28,801 nt of DNA from JBQTIQ01 sp052387955. Lineage in GTDB: Bacteria > Actinomycetota > Acidimicrobiia > Acidimicrobiales > JACDCH01. The stretch lies in contig JBQTIQ010000093.1 of assembly GCA_052387955.1 (NCBI GenBank), forward strand, positions 1-28,801. The letters are read 5' to 3'. Position numbers and translations under genes: made by a program. Positions 15,722-24,541 of this stretch are shown here, piece by piece; the stretch's first letter is position 1; each line of letters opens with the position of its first letter. The notes under the pieces were generated by a model. It did no database searches, was not told the DNA's origin, and was given only the letters and a program-made list of their open reading frames with translations.

Positions 15722-18700
15722 CTACGCCGGCAGCTGGCTCGGCTCAGGGATGCCGTCGAGGAAGGTGACGTGGTTGGTGCGGACGGCCGGGATGGTCTCG
15801 CCCGGAAGGACCGAGCCGACGAGGTTGAGCGGGTCGGTGGCGTTGACGACGACCCGCTCGCCCGTCCTGGGCAGCTTGCGGGTACGAGCGAGCTGCTCGA
15901 CGGCCTCCGGCAGGGCGTACTGCTCACCGGAGAAACCGGCCACGAAGCGGCCGCCGCGCACCAGCCCTCGGTCTTCGAGGCGTCGCAGCGCCCATTGGAC
16001 CTCTCGCCAGGCCAGCCGGGTGGAGTCCCGCACGGCGAGGTCCCGGAAGACGACGCCCCAGCGGCTGAGAAGCTGTTCGGCCACGGCTTCGGCCAGTTCG
16101 TCGGAGTCGGCAACGGGGCCCGGTGCGGGCACCAGGGACCAGCGCCCCGCCGGCGCGCCGGCCGCCACGCGGTAACGCCCGATCCGGGACATGCGCTGAG
16201 GGTGGGCCGGTGGTCGGCGCGTACTCACCCGAGCCCGTATGGCGGCGAACCCGTCGGACATGACCAGTCCCCGGGCGATGCCGTCCCACAAGCCCGCTTC
16301 GACATCGTCGGGGAGCCGTCGGGTGGCGGTGACGAGGTCGGTGGCGAAGCAGGCGCCACGGTCGCCCAGCACCTCGAGCACCTCGGCGGTGGCGCCGACC
16401 GTCGGCCGGCCAGGGTCGCCTCCGGGCCGGGCGGCAGCCAGGAGCCAGGGCAGATCGGCCCGGAACACCACCGAGATCGGCGTGGCTTTCGAGGGCCCGA
16501 CGGGCGTAGCCGGGCCTTCCTGGGTACGGGGGGTGAGCCGTAGCCAGGCGACGTCACCGTTGTGGCACAACCGGTCCAACCAACCGGGCTGGTAGTGCCG
16601 AAGCCGGCGGGCGAACAGCTCCGGCTCCCACGCCACCGCGGCGGCCTCTGAACCCTGCAACTGGCCGATCACCGCCACCAGGCCGTCCTCACCGCTGAGT
16701 TGGGTGCCGACCGCGACGTGGTGCCAGCGCAGCAGGAACCGCATCAGGTCCTGGGCCGTGGCCGGCTCCACGCGGTCGCGGCGCGACCGGCGCGAGTAGG
16801 CGTGCATCCGGGCCAGGAGCCGTCGGGCCACCCATTCCGGGCCGCTCGCCCCGTCCGAGTAGCGGCCCTGGAGCGCGAACCCGGTGTGCTCGAGGGCGGC
16901 GAGCCCCGAAGCGACCCGGCCCGGGGGCAGCGTCGTCGCCGCCGCCACCTCCTCGATGGTGGTGATCCCGGACAGCTCGAGGTGGCCGCGCACGGCGCGG
17001 CTGACCGCCTCGTCGTCACCGGCAAGCGCCCGCCGGGCGTCCTCGGAGGTTTCGGCGGCGCACCACAGCTCGACCCCGTGGTGACTGATTCGCAGGGCCC
17101 GGCCCCGTTCGGACAATTGGTGCCACAAGGCCCGCCAGTCATCTCGGGGCCGGAGCATGACCACCGATGACAACAGGTCGTGGAGGTCATCGGCGGTGCC
17201 GGGGGCGGGGACGATCTCGGCGTGCACCCGTTCGACCGCAGTTGGGTCGAGGGCACCGATCGAGGCAAGGTCGACGGCGAGCCCTCGTCGCAGCCGTACC
17301 GCATTGGTACGCCGGTTCTGCAGTTCCTCGTCGTCGAGGAAGGCGTACGGGCGGGCCGTGACGATCTCGTGGGCCAGGACCGACGCTTCGGTGGTCTCGG
17401 CGCAGTGGACCCGGACCTCGCCGCTCTCGATACTGCGCAGCAGCGATTCGAGCCCGTCGACGTCGAGGGCCTCGTGGAGGGTGTCGTCGATCGTCTGGCG
17501 CACCAGGACGTGGTCGGGGATCTCGATCGGCCCGGTGAGGTTGTCCTGGCAGGCCGCCGCCTGGGGGAACACGGCCGCCAGCAGGTCGTCTGATTCCATG
17601 CGCTGGATGGGCGCCGGGTTGCGCTTGCCGTTCCGGGACCGCAGCACCATCAACGCCCGGTTGAGGTTCCAGCGCCAGCGCGCTTGGAACATGGGCGACA
17701 CCACGACGGCGTGCTCGAGCGTGTCGCGCACCGTCCGGCTGGGCACGTAACGGGTAACCCCCTCGAGGGGGAAGCTGTGCTGGAGGCCCAGGGACAGCAC
17801 GATGGCGTCGTCGCTGGCCGCAGCCTGCAACTCGAAGTTGAAGGTGCGGCAGAACTTCTTGCGCAACGCCAAGCCCAGGCCCCGGTTGATGCGGGCGCCG
17901 TAGGGACAGTGCACGACCAGCTGCATCCCGCCGGTGTCGTCGAAGAACCGCTCCAGCACCAGGTGCTCCTGGGTCGGCATGGCCCCGAGGGCGGCGCGAC
18001 CGACCGCCAGGTAGTCGACGACCATGCCGGCGGCGACCGCGTCGATGCCCGCTGCTTCCACGAGCCAGCGGCGTGCGCGATCGGGGTCACCGGCGGCGAG
18101 GATCTCGTCGACCCGGTGCCGCAGGGCCGATACCTCCTGGGACAGCTCGGCCGTGCGGGCCGGGGCCTCGCCCAACCAGAACGGGACCGTCGGCGGCTTG
18201 TCGCCCGCATCGCGGACCCGTACGACGCCGGACTCCACCTTGCGGATCTGCCACGAGTGGGTACCCAGCAGGAAGATGTCGCCCGCCATCGACTCGACGG
18301 CCCAGTCCTCGTTGACGGTGCCGATGAAGATGTCATCGGGTTCGGCCAGGACCCGGTAGTCGCCGGTCTCGGGGATCGCGCCTCCGGAGGTGACCGCGGC
18401 GAGCCGGGCGCTCTTGCGGGCCCGTAGCTCACCGTTCAGGGCGTCATGGTGCAGATAGGCGCCACGGCGGCCCCGGCCCGTCTCGATCCCCTCGGAGACG
18501 AGCGCGAGGACCTCGTCGAACTGGGAACGGTCCAGGTCTCGGTAGGGACCGGCGCGGCGCACGAGGTCGAACAGCTCGTCGCTCGACCACTCCTCGGCGG
18601 TCACCTCGGCCACCACCTGCTGGGCCAGGATGTCGAGGGGGAGCCGGGCCAACTCGACGATGTCGAGCCGACCGGCCCGGACCGCCAGGAGCAGGGCGGC

Positions 18701-19888
18701 GCACTCCACCAACTCGTCGCGTGTGAGAGGGAACAGCCGGCCCTTCGGGATGCCGGTGCGGCTGTGGTTGGAACGCCCGACCCTCTGCAGGAAGGTGGCG
18801 ATGCTACGGGGTGAGCCGATCTGGCAGACCAGCTCGACCGGGCCGATGTCGATGCCCAGCTCCAGCGAAGCGGTGGCCACCAACGCCTTGAGGTCGCCGG
18901 CCCGCAGCCGGGTCTCGACCCGGTGGCGGCGTTCCTTGGACAGGCTGCCGTGATGGGCGGCCACGACGTCGTCGCCGAGCCGTTCGCCCAACAGGTGCGC
19001 CATCCGTTCGGCCAACCGACGGGTGTTGACGAACACCAGCGTGGTGCGGTGCTGGCCGACCAGCGCCGCGATGCGCTCGATCACGTCACCCATCTGCTCG
19101 GCTGACGCCACCGCCTCGAGCTCACCCTCGGGCAGCTCGAGGCCGACGTCGAGTTCGCGACGGTGGCCGACATCGACCACCGCCGGCGGTACCCGTTCGC
19201 CGACGAGGAGCCGGCCGACGGTCTCGATCGGGCGCTGGGTAGCCGAGAGGCCGATACGCACGGGCCGGCGTTCGCACAACGCCTCCAGGCGCTCCAGGGT
19301 CAAGGCCAGGTGCGAGCCCCGCTTGTCGCGGGCTACGGCGTGGATCTCGTCCACGATCACGGTCTCGACGGTGCGCAGCATGTTGCGGCCCCGCTCGCTC
19401 GTGACCAGCAGGTACAGCGACTCGGGAGTGGTCACCACGAAACTGGGGGGCCGGCGCACCATCCGGGAGCGTTCCGAACTCGACGTGTCACCGGTGCGGA
19501 CCCCCACCCGGACCGGCGCCGGAACCTGGCCCAGCTCGGCGGCCACCGCGGCGATCTCGGCCAGCGGACGCTGCAGGTTCTCGGCGATGTCCACGGCCAG
19601 GGCCTTCAACGGTGAGACGTAGACCACCCTGGTGACGTCGCCGACTGCGTCCCCGGCGGCATGGGCGCGGTAGAGGGCATCGATCGCGACCAGGAAGCCC
19701 GCCAGCGTCTTGCCCGACCCGGTCGGCGCCGCGATCAAGGTGTCCACACCGGACGCGATCAACGGCCAGCCCTGGGCCTGGGCCTCGGTCGGGCCCAGAG
19801 GGAAACGACGCCGGAACCAGGCCGTCACCGCCGGGTGGAACCCTTCCAGGACGTCCGTGGTCCCCGGCTCCAACGCCACCTGCAACAT
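15722..19888 (-). CDS. lhr: Lhr-type ATP-dependent helicase, full length
   Basis: About 1388 residues, in the range of actinobacterial Lhr (the M. smegmatis and E. coli proteins are near 1500). Helicase motifs (numbered from ATG 19888): Walker A APTGSGKT (Lys60), motif II DEIH (180-183), motif III LSAT (about 214-217) and motif VI QRVGRSNHSRTG in the second RecA domain. A winged-helix and Lhr-core region follows, then a long C-terminal domain (residues about 850-1388) typical of the large Lhr class. Lhr is a 3'-5' DNA translocase that unwinds RNA:DNA hybrids and, in mycobacteria, is induced by DNA damage. The frame is open to ATG 19918; the internal ATG 19888 was preferred because the ten extra residues are not family-like. 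Neither start has an obvious ribosome site. No frame break is seen. Confidence 0.93.
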   Translation of the reverse strand: MLQVALEPGTTDVLEGFHPAVTAWFRRRFPLGPTEAQAQGWPLIASGVDTLIAAPTGSGKTLAGFLVAIDALYRAHAAGDAVGDVTRVVYVSPLKALAVDIAENLQRPLAEIAAVAAELGQVPAPVRVGVRTGDTSSSERSRMVRRPPSFVVTTPESLYLLVTSERGRNMLRTVETVIVDEIHAVARDKRGSHLALTLERLEALCERRPVRIGLSATQRPIETVGRLLVGERVPPAVVDVGHRRELDVGLELPEGELEAVASAEQMGDVIERIAALVGQHRTTLVFVNTRRLAERMAHLLGERLGDDVVAAHHGSLSKERRHRVETRLRAGDLKALVATASLELGIDIGPVELVCQIGSPRSIATFLQRVGRSNHSRTGIPKGRLFPLTRDELVECAALLLAVRAGRLDIVELARLPLDILAQQVVAEVTAEEWSSDELFDLVRRAGPYRDLDRSQFDEVLALVSEGIETGRGRRGAYLHHDALNGELRARKSARLAAVTSGGAIPETGDYRVLAEPDDIFIGTVNEDWAVESMAGDIFLLGTHSWQIRKVESGVVRVRDAGDKPPTVPFWLGEAPARTAELSQEVSALRHRVDEILAAGDPDRARRWLVEAAGIDAVAAGMVVDYLAVGRAALGAMPTQEHLVLERFFDDTGGMQLVVHCPYGARINRGLGLALRKKFCRTFNFELQAAASDDAIVLSLGLQHSFPLEGVTRYVPSRTVRDTLEHAVVVSPMFQARWRWNLNRALMVLRSRNGKRNPAPIQRMESDDLLAAVFPQAAACQDNLTGPIEIPDHVLVRQTIDDTLHEALDVDGLESLLRSIESGEVRVHCAETTEASVLAHEIVTARPYAFLDDEELQNRRTNAVRLRRGLAVDLASIGALDPTAVERVHAEIVPAPGTADDLHDLLSSVVMLRPRDDWRALWHQLSERGRALRISHHGVELWCAAETSEDARRALAGDDEAVSRAVRGHLELSGITTIEEVAAATTLPPGRVASGLAALEHTGFALQGRYSDGASGPEWVARRLLARMHAYSRRSRRDRVEPATAQDLMRFLLRWHHVAVGTQLSGEDGLVAVIGQLQGSEAAAVAWEPELFARRLRHYQPGWLDRLCHNGDVAWLRLTPRTQEGPATPVGPSKATPISVVFRADLPWLLAAARPGGDPGRPTVGATAEVLEVLGDRGACFATDLVTATRRLPDDVEAGLWDGIARGLVMSDGFAAIRARVSTRRPPAHPQRMSRIGRYRVAAGAPAGRWSLVPAPGPVADSDELAEAVAEQLLSRWGVVFRDLAVRDSTRLAWREVQWALRRLEDRGLVRGGRFVAGFSGEQYALPEAVEQLARTRKLPRTGERVVVNATDPLNLVGSVLPGETIPAVRTNHVTFLDGIPEPSQLPA

Positions 19889-19973
19889 CACGGTGATCGT
19901 ACGCAGACCCTGTGACATTGGTGCCAGCGTCGTGCTCCCACCGCTATGACCTGGTGCCCCGGACCCCTCGTGC

Positions 19974-19994
19974 CCGGACCGGACGGCGGTCCGG
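19974..19994 (-). terminator. GC-rich hairpin after the carboxylase operon
   Basis: A perfect 8-bp stem CCGGACCG / CGGTCCGG around GACGG, starting 10 nt beyond the PxpC stop on the minus strand and ahead of lhr. There is no T-run; actinobacterial terminators often lack one. It would separate the carboxylase operon from lhr. Confidence 0.45.
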
Positions 19995-20004
19995 CGGCGC
20001 GGTC

Positions 20005-20660
20005 TCAGCCGGCGAACAGCCGACGGAGCCGGGCGTCGCGGTCCTTGTAGGCCTTGCGGGCGGCGAGGGCACCGTCGAGGTCGACGGCCACGAACTTCGT
20101 CCTCGTGTTCGGGGACGACTGGCCGACGATGTCGAGGTCGGGGCTTATGACGGTCCCGATCATGAAGTAGCCGCCGCCCGACACCGCGTCGCGGTGCAGG
20201 ATGATCGGTTCGACGCCGCCCGGCACCTGGATCGAACCGATCGGGTAGGGCGCGTCGACGATGTTGGAGGGGTCGCTACCGGCGCCGAAGGGCTGCTCGC
20301 GCTCGCTGACCTCGAGCTCGGCACCCCGGTAACGGAAGCCGACCCGGTCGGCGACCGGCGTGAGCGTCCACATGGTGTCGAGGAACGTGCCGCGGCCGAG
20401 CTCGGTGAGGCGATGGTCGTAGAGCCCCATCACCACCCGGACCTCGACCTCGCTCGACATCGGGGCACGCAGGGCGTCGGGCACCGTCCTCCCCGGCGTT
20501 GCGACCCCGGCCGTCGCTCCCACCGTCAGCCGGTCGCCTTCACGCAGGGGGCGCCCATCGAGGCCGCCCATGCTGCCGAGCCCGTAGGTCGAGCGGCTCC
20601 CGAGCACCTCGGGGACGTCGACCCCGCCGCTGACCGCGACGTAGACCCGGGCGCACCATC
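20005..20660 (-). pseudogene. PxpC/KipA (AHS2) subunit, 5'-truncated
   Basis: The intact part starts at about ARVYVAVSGGVDVPEVLGSRS and continues through GSMGGLDGRPLREGD, PGGVEPIILHRDAVSGGGY and DIVGQSSP to an ordinary C-terminus (RDARLRRLFAG). This is the C-terminal two thirds of AHS2 (PF02626), the PxpC subunit of 5-oxoprolinase or the equivalent part of urea-amidolyase-like enzymes. The usual first 80-90 residues (SVQDLGRPG and following) are missing. Upstream of about 20660 the frame has no recognisable homology and runs into an inverted piece of the biotin carboxylase gene. A GTG at 20685 could start a short product, but it would lack the N-terminal part of the domain. PxpB (AHS1), usually encoded just before pxpC, is also absent. 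Confidence 0.8.
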
Positions 20661-20686
20661 TGGAAGAGGAACGGCAGCCCGGCACC

Positions 20687-20770
20687 GACAGCTGGCTGCA
20701 CAGCGGCGCCGACGTACCCCCGTTCTACGACTCCTTGTTGGCCAAGGTCGTGGTGTGGGGCCACGACCGT
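20687..20770 (+). other. Inverted fragment of the biotin carboxylase gene
   Basis: Read on the plus strand this 84-bp piece encodes DSWLHSGADVPPFYDSLLAK then VVVWGHDR. That is the conserved biotin-carboxylase segment usually seen as VPPYYDSMIAKLIVWG, and it is exactly what should follow the point where the minus-strand carboxylase frame breaks (GPWVRWD, ending at 20769). The left end abuts sequence leading into PxpC. The remaining 60-100 residues of the carboxylase C-terminus are missing. The right junction has GACCGTC, a short inverted match that might have helped rearrangement or template switching. Confidence 0.8.
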
Positions 20771-21872
20771 CCCAGCGGACCCACGGGCCTGCCGGCAGCC
20801 AGACGTGCTCGGCCCGGCCCGGGCTCGGCATGAACCCGGCGTCGGGGTCCTCGGCGCACACCCGCAGCTCGATGGCCGTGCCCCGTGGCTCGACGTCCGC
20901 CTGCCCGAACGACAACCCCTCTCCCGACGCGATGCGCAACTGTTCGGTGACCAGGTCCAGGCCGCACACCGCCTCGGTGGTGGCGTGCTCGACCTGGATC
21001 CGGGTGTTCATCTCGATGAAGAAGAAGTCCTCGGTGTCGTCGTCGACCAGGAACTCGACCGTCCCCGCGTTGTGGTACCCGACCGACTCGGCCAGCCGGG
21101 TCGCGGCGGCCGTCATCGCCGACCGGGCCGCCTCGCTCAGGCGGGGCGAGCGGGCCTCCTCGATCACCTTCTGGCGCCGCCGTTGGAGCGAGCACTCCCG
21201 TTCGTGCAGGTGCACGGTCCGGTCTCGGTCGCCGATGACCTGGACCTCGACATGGCGGGCGCAGGCGACGAACCGTTCGACGTAGAGGCGAGCGTCGCCG
21301 AAGGCGGAGCCGGCCTCGCCCGACGCCACCGGGAACTGGGCCCGGAGCTCGGCCTCGTCGTGCACGACCCTGATCCCCCGCCCGCCGCCACCGGCGGCCG
21401 CTTTGAGCATGACGGGGTAACCGACCGCATCGGCCGCCGCGGCCGCCCCGTCCGCGTCGGCAACGGGGCCGGGACTGCCGGGAACGGTCGGTACTCCCGC
21501 CTCCACCGCGGCGTGGCGGGCGGCGGCCTTGTCGCCCATGCGGGCGATCACGTCGGGGTCAGGGCCGACGAAGGTGAGCCCGGCGTCGCCGCAGGCCTGG
21601 GCAAAGTCGGCCCGCTCGGCGAGGAAGCCGTAGCCGGGGTGCACGGCGTCAGCGCCGGCGTCGGCGGCGGCGGCGAGGATGGCGTCGACGACGAGATAGC
21701 TCTTGGATGCCGGCGGCTTGCCGATCTCGATCGCACTGTCGGCCATCCGGACGTGGGCGGCGCCGGCGTCGGCCGTGCTGTGGACGGCGACGGTCTCGAT
21801 GCCCAGATCGCGCGCCGCCCTGATCACCCGGACGGCGATCTCCCCCCGGTTGGCAACGAGCAGGCGCTTCAT
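20769..21872 (-). pseudogene. Biotin carboxylase (AccC-like), 3' end lost by rearrangement
   Basis: ATG 21872 starts a typical biotin carboxylase: MKRLLVANRGEIAVRVIRAA, HPGYGFLAERADFA, ATP-grasp glycine loop AAAGGGGRGIRVV, HERECSLQRRRQKVIEEA, EMNTRIQVEHATTE and CAEDPDAGFMPSPGR. Homology stops after GPWVRWD, at about residue 368 of an expected 450 or so. The open frame continues to 20526 but encodes unrelated arginine-rich sequence across the inverted fragment and the PxpC region. The catalytic ATP-grasp core is complete; part of the C-terminal domain is lost. The start lies 16 nt after the biotin-carrier stop. As written, the protein would probably be defective. Confidence 0.88.
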
Positions 21873-21888
21873 CGGCGCCCCGGTCCCG

Positions 21889-22137
21889 TCACGTCCCGTC
21901 CTCGATCAGCGCCACCGCCTGGCCCGGGCTCACCACGTCCTCGTCCTCTACGAGGAACCCGACCAGGGTCCCGTCGGTGCCAGCCGGGACCGGGTTGAAG
22001 TTCTTCATCACCTCGATCAGGCAGATGGTGTCCCCGGCCCTGACCTGCGACCCTTCCTCGGCGAACGGGGGGCTGGCCGGGTCGGGCCGGCGGTAGAAGG
22101 TGCCAGGGATGGGGGCGAACACCTCGACGCGAGCCAT
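21889..22137 (-). CDS. Stand-alone biotin carboxyl carrier (biotinyl/lipoyl domain)
   Basis: An 82-residue biotinyl domain. ATG 22137 (MARVEVFAPIPGTFYRRP) has an AAGGAGA ribosome site about 8-9 nt upstream; an earlier ATG at 22158 is less well placed. The biotin-accepting Lys is in EVMKNFNPV, a variant of the AMKM/VMKM signature, and the C-terminus SPGQAVALIEDGT is the usual last strand. Biotin on this Lys would carry carboxyl groups between the adjacent carboxylase and its transferase partner. Its place between the LamB/YcsF gene and accC fits actinobacterial 5-oxoprolinase-like clusters. Confidence 0.9.
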   Translation of the reverse strand: MARVEVFAPIPGTFYRRPDPASPPFAEEGSQVRAGDTICLIEVMKNFNPVPAGTDGTLVGFLVEDEDVVSPGQAVALIEDGT

Positions 22138-22204
22138 TGGACCGTTCTCCTTGATCATGACCAGACGCCCGGGCTACGTCGCCGCACCGCCGGGTTGGTG
22201 ACGC

Positions 22205-22934
22205 CTAGACCGGGGCCAGGTAGGGCTGGAGCGCCTCGTGCACCGCGGTCGCCAGCTCGACCGCCCCGGGGGTGTCGGAGTGGACGCACACGCAGTCGGC
22301 CCGCATCGGGATGTCGGAGCCGTCGATGGCGGTGGCCTTGCCTTCTTCGATGGCCCGGACGGCCCGGACGGCCGCTTCGTGGGGGTCGTAGGCGACATGC
22401 TCCCGGGTGATGATCAGCGAGCCCGTCGTTGCGGTAGTCGAGGTCGGTGTAGTACTCGGCCAGGAACCCGCCCGGCCGTGACGCCCATACCCGTTCGTGA
22501 CAGGTGTTGGCCATGCCCATGAGGGGCACACCGAACACGTCGGCGGCGACACCTATGGCCTCGGCCACGGTCTCGTCCCGCGACGCCACCCCGTACAGGG
22601 CACCGTGGGGCTTGATGTGGTTGAGCGGCATCCCCTCGGCTTCGAGGAAGCCTTTCAGGGCGCCGACCTGGTAGATGATCAGCGCGGTCAACTCGTCGGC
22701 CCCCATCCTCATCTCGCGCCGGCCGAAACTCTGGTGGTCGGGATAGGAGGGGTGGGCCCCGACCTTCACCCCGTGCGCCTTGGCCAGCGCCACCGTGTGT
22801 GCCATCACCTGCGGGTCCGACGCATGGAACCCGCAGGCCACGTTGGCCAGCGTGATGAACGGCATGATGCCCTCGTCGTCGCCGCAGCGGTAGATGCTGT
22901 AGGCCTCGCCCATATCGCAGTTGATGGCGACCAT
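22205..22934 (-). CDS. pxpA: LamB/YcsF family protein (PxpA-like), one-base frame break
   Basis: ATG 22934 opens with VAINCDMGEAYSIYRCGDDE, then ITLANVACGFHASDPQVM, KVGAHPSYPDHQSFGRREM and HIKPHGALYG, the metal and active-site motifs of LamB/YcsF proteins. PxpA helps hydrolyse 5-oxoproline together with PxpB and PxpC. At about 22423 the frame is lost: DLDYRNDG should continue SLIITREHVAYDPHEA, which is in another frame and ends at TAG 22205 (HEALQPYLAPV). One extra base in the CCC run at 22422-22424 explains it. Taken literally, the ORF runs on to 22155 with nonsense. Repaired length is about 242 residues, normal for the family. It starts 11 nt after the decarboxylase-like gene. Confidence 0.85.
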
Positions 22935-22945
22935 GACGCGCCCCC

Positions 22946-23650
22946 TCAGTTGCCGTCGGCGGACCTGATCGGGCCTTCACCGCCGGGGTAGCAGAACGAG
23001 ATGGCGGGCGAATAGAAGCCGAACGTGACGGTGAGCGGGTCGGCGGGGCGGAACTGGTACGACGAATGGTTCGGCTCGAGGAACTCGAAAGCAGACACTT
23101 CGAACCCGTCGGCGAGGTTGGCGACGTAGGGGTACCGGCCGCTGGTGAACCCGTCACCAATCTTCGTGATGTAGCGCAGTTGCCCGGTGGCCCGGCTCGT
23201 GGTGCTGGCATCGACGGTGGCCGTGGTGCGGATCACGGGTGTGCCGTCGACGTACGTGGTGGCGGTCAACGTCTGGTCTTCGAGCTCGAGCGACGTGTGC
23301 CCGCTGCTCGCCGGGACGCCGTGGGCGGCGGCGTAGCGGCGCATCGGCTCGGAACTGTTCATGTAGTGCGTCCAGAACCGGCCGGGGGTGTCAGCGTCGG
23401 CATCGAGGCCCTGGAGGTCGACGCCGAGGTAGGTCAGCGAGTAGGCCCCGAACCCGTCTGGGTCCTTGGTGTTGGACGTCTGGACCGGGTCGTCGACCAC
23501 GTACTGGTTGATGTACACGGCCCGGTCGTCTCTCGGCGTCAGGCCGTCGGGCACCAGCTTGGCCACGGCATCACCGTCCTCCGGCAGCCAGACGAGGTAC
23601 AGCATCCGTGCGTCGACGATGAGCTGCGGAGGATGAAGCGAGGTTCCCAC
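22946..23650 (-). CDS. Acetoacetate decarboxylase-like protein
   Basis: A 234-residue protein. GTG 23650 has GGGAG five nt upstream. Its layout (MLYLVWLPEDGDAVAKLVPDGLTP, an INQYVVDDP strand, YSLTYLGVDL, FWTHYMNSSEPMRRYAAAHG, YITKIGDGF, a final TVTFGFYSPAISFCYPGG) resembles the acetoacetate decarboxylase fold (PF06314). That assignment rests on pattern rather than a diagnostic motif. If correct, Lys in TKIGDGF is one candidate for the Schiff-base residue. It is the first gene of the LamB/YcsF-carboxylase operon, so it may act on a keto-acid or lactam-derived substrate of that pathway. The operon is downstream of and probably controlled by the GntR gene. Confidence 0.6.
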   Translation of the reverse strand: MGTSLHPPQLIVDARMLYLVWLPEDGDAVAKLVPDGLTPRDDRAVYINQYVVDDPVQTSNTKDPDGFGAYSLTYLGVDLQGLDADADTPGRFWTHYMNSSEPMRRYAAAHGVPASSGHTSLELEDQTLTATTYVDGTPVIRTTATVDASTTSRATGQLRYITKIGDGFTSGRYPYVANLADGFEVSAFEFLEPNHSSYQFRPADPLTVTFGFYSPAISFCYPGGEGPIRSADGN

Positions 23651-23668
23651 GATCTCTCCCTTCGACTG

Positions 23669-23720
23669 TTCCTACTTGAATACATCGTATACGGAACCCG
23701 ATGCAAGGGACTGGTGGCGA
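23669..23720 (-). promoter_or_regulatory. AT-rich promoter and possible GntR operator
   Basis: A local AT-rich patch in GC-rich DNA, within the 91-nt gap between the GntR stop and the decarboxylase-like start. It contains GTATAC (23687-23692) in ATACATCGTATACGG, the kind of short palindrome bound by FCD-type GntR regulators. On the minus strand TTGCAT and TATTCA, 18 nt apart, could be -35 and -10 boxes that would put the palindrome inside the promoter. Confidence 0.4.
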
Positions 23721-23741
23721 GCCTCGGGCACGCCCGTCCGA

Positions 23742-24398
23742 TCAGTCCGACAAGTGGTGCGAGCGCAGGCCGTCGTACAGGTGAGCGGCCATCGCCCGCT
23801 CCGCGGCCACCGGGTCGTTGGCCTTGAGCGCCTTGACGATCGGCGCGTGCTTGCGGCGGACGGCGGCCGCGCTGTCGTCGGTACGGAAACAATCGGCGTA
23901 GATCTGATGCGCCCGGCCCCGGCTCCACAGCCCGTCGAACAGCTCGAGCAGGATGGCGTTGCCGGCGGCCTCGACCACGGCACGGTGCACCTCGCGATTG
24001 GCGAGGTACGAGCCCATGACCGTGTCGAGGTCGTGCTCGACAGCCCGGTCGATGGCGGCCCGCACCAGCCCGGCGGCCTCGGTGCCGTTGGCTGCAGCAA
24101 GGCGGACGGCATAACCCTCGATCGCCGCCCGGGCTTCATAGGTCTCGCGGATCTCCTTGGCGTCGAGGTCGCGCACCATGAAACCACGACGTCCCGCCGA
24201 GGAGACCAGACCTTCCTGCTCGAGGCGCTTCAGGGCATCTCGCACCGGCGTACGACTGATCTGGAGGTGCTCGGCGAGCGTGTCCATCACCAGCCGCGAA
24301 CCGGGCGCGAGCGACCCGGTGAGCATGGCATCGGTGATCCGCTGGTAAGCCTCGTCGGCCAAGCTTCGGCGCCCGGTCCCGATCGGTTCCATCAGCAC
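23742..24398 (-). CDS. GntR-family regulator, FadR/FCD type
   Basis: A 218-residue regulator. GTG 24398 is chosen because AGGAGG lies 6 nt upstream; ATG 24392 is the next option and the frame is open to 24458. The N-terminal winged helix reads SLADEAYQRITDAMLTGSLAPG, then LAEHLQISRTPVRDALKRL (recognition helix) and GLVSSAGRRGFMV. The C-terminal FCD domain follows (ETYEARAAIEGYAVRLAA, Asp/His ligands including NREVHRAVVEAAGN and KHAPIVKAL). FCD regulators bind small organic acids. It lies just upstream of the carboxylase operon on the same strand and is its likely regulator. Confidence 0.92.
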   Translation of the reverse strand: MLMEPIGTGRRSLADEAYQRITDAMLTGSLAPGSRLVMDTLAEHLQISRTPVRDALKRLEQEGLVSSAGRRGFMVRDLDAKEIRETYEARAAIEGYAVRLAAANGTEAAGLVRAAIDRAVEHDLDTVMGSYLANREVHRAVVEAAGNAILLELFDGLWSRGRAHQIYADCFRTDDSAAAVRRKHAPIVKALKANDPVAAERAMAAHLYDGLRSHHLSD

Positions 24399-24541
24399 GG
24401 GGATCCTCCTGCCCCTGCACGAGGAGCCGGTCGCGCCCTGCCTGGGGTTCGAACGCACGATACACGGTGCTCCGAATCCGGCTTTGCCCCTGCGCCGGTG
24501 GGGCCTGTCGTCGAGCGGCTCGTACCCGTAGGCTCGCGGTC

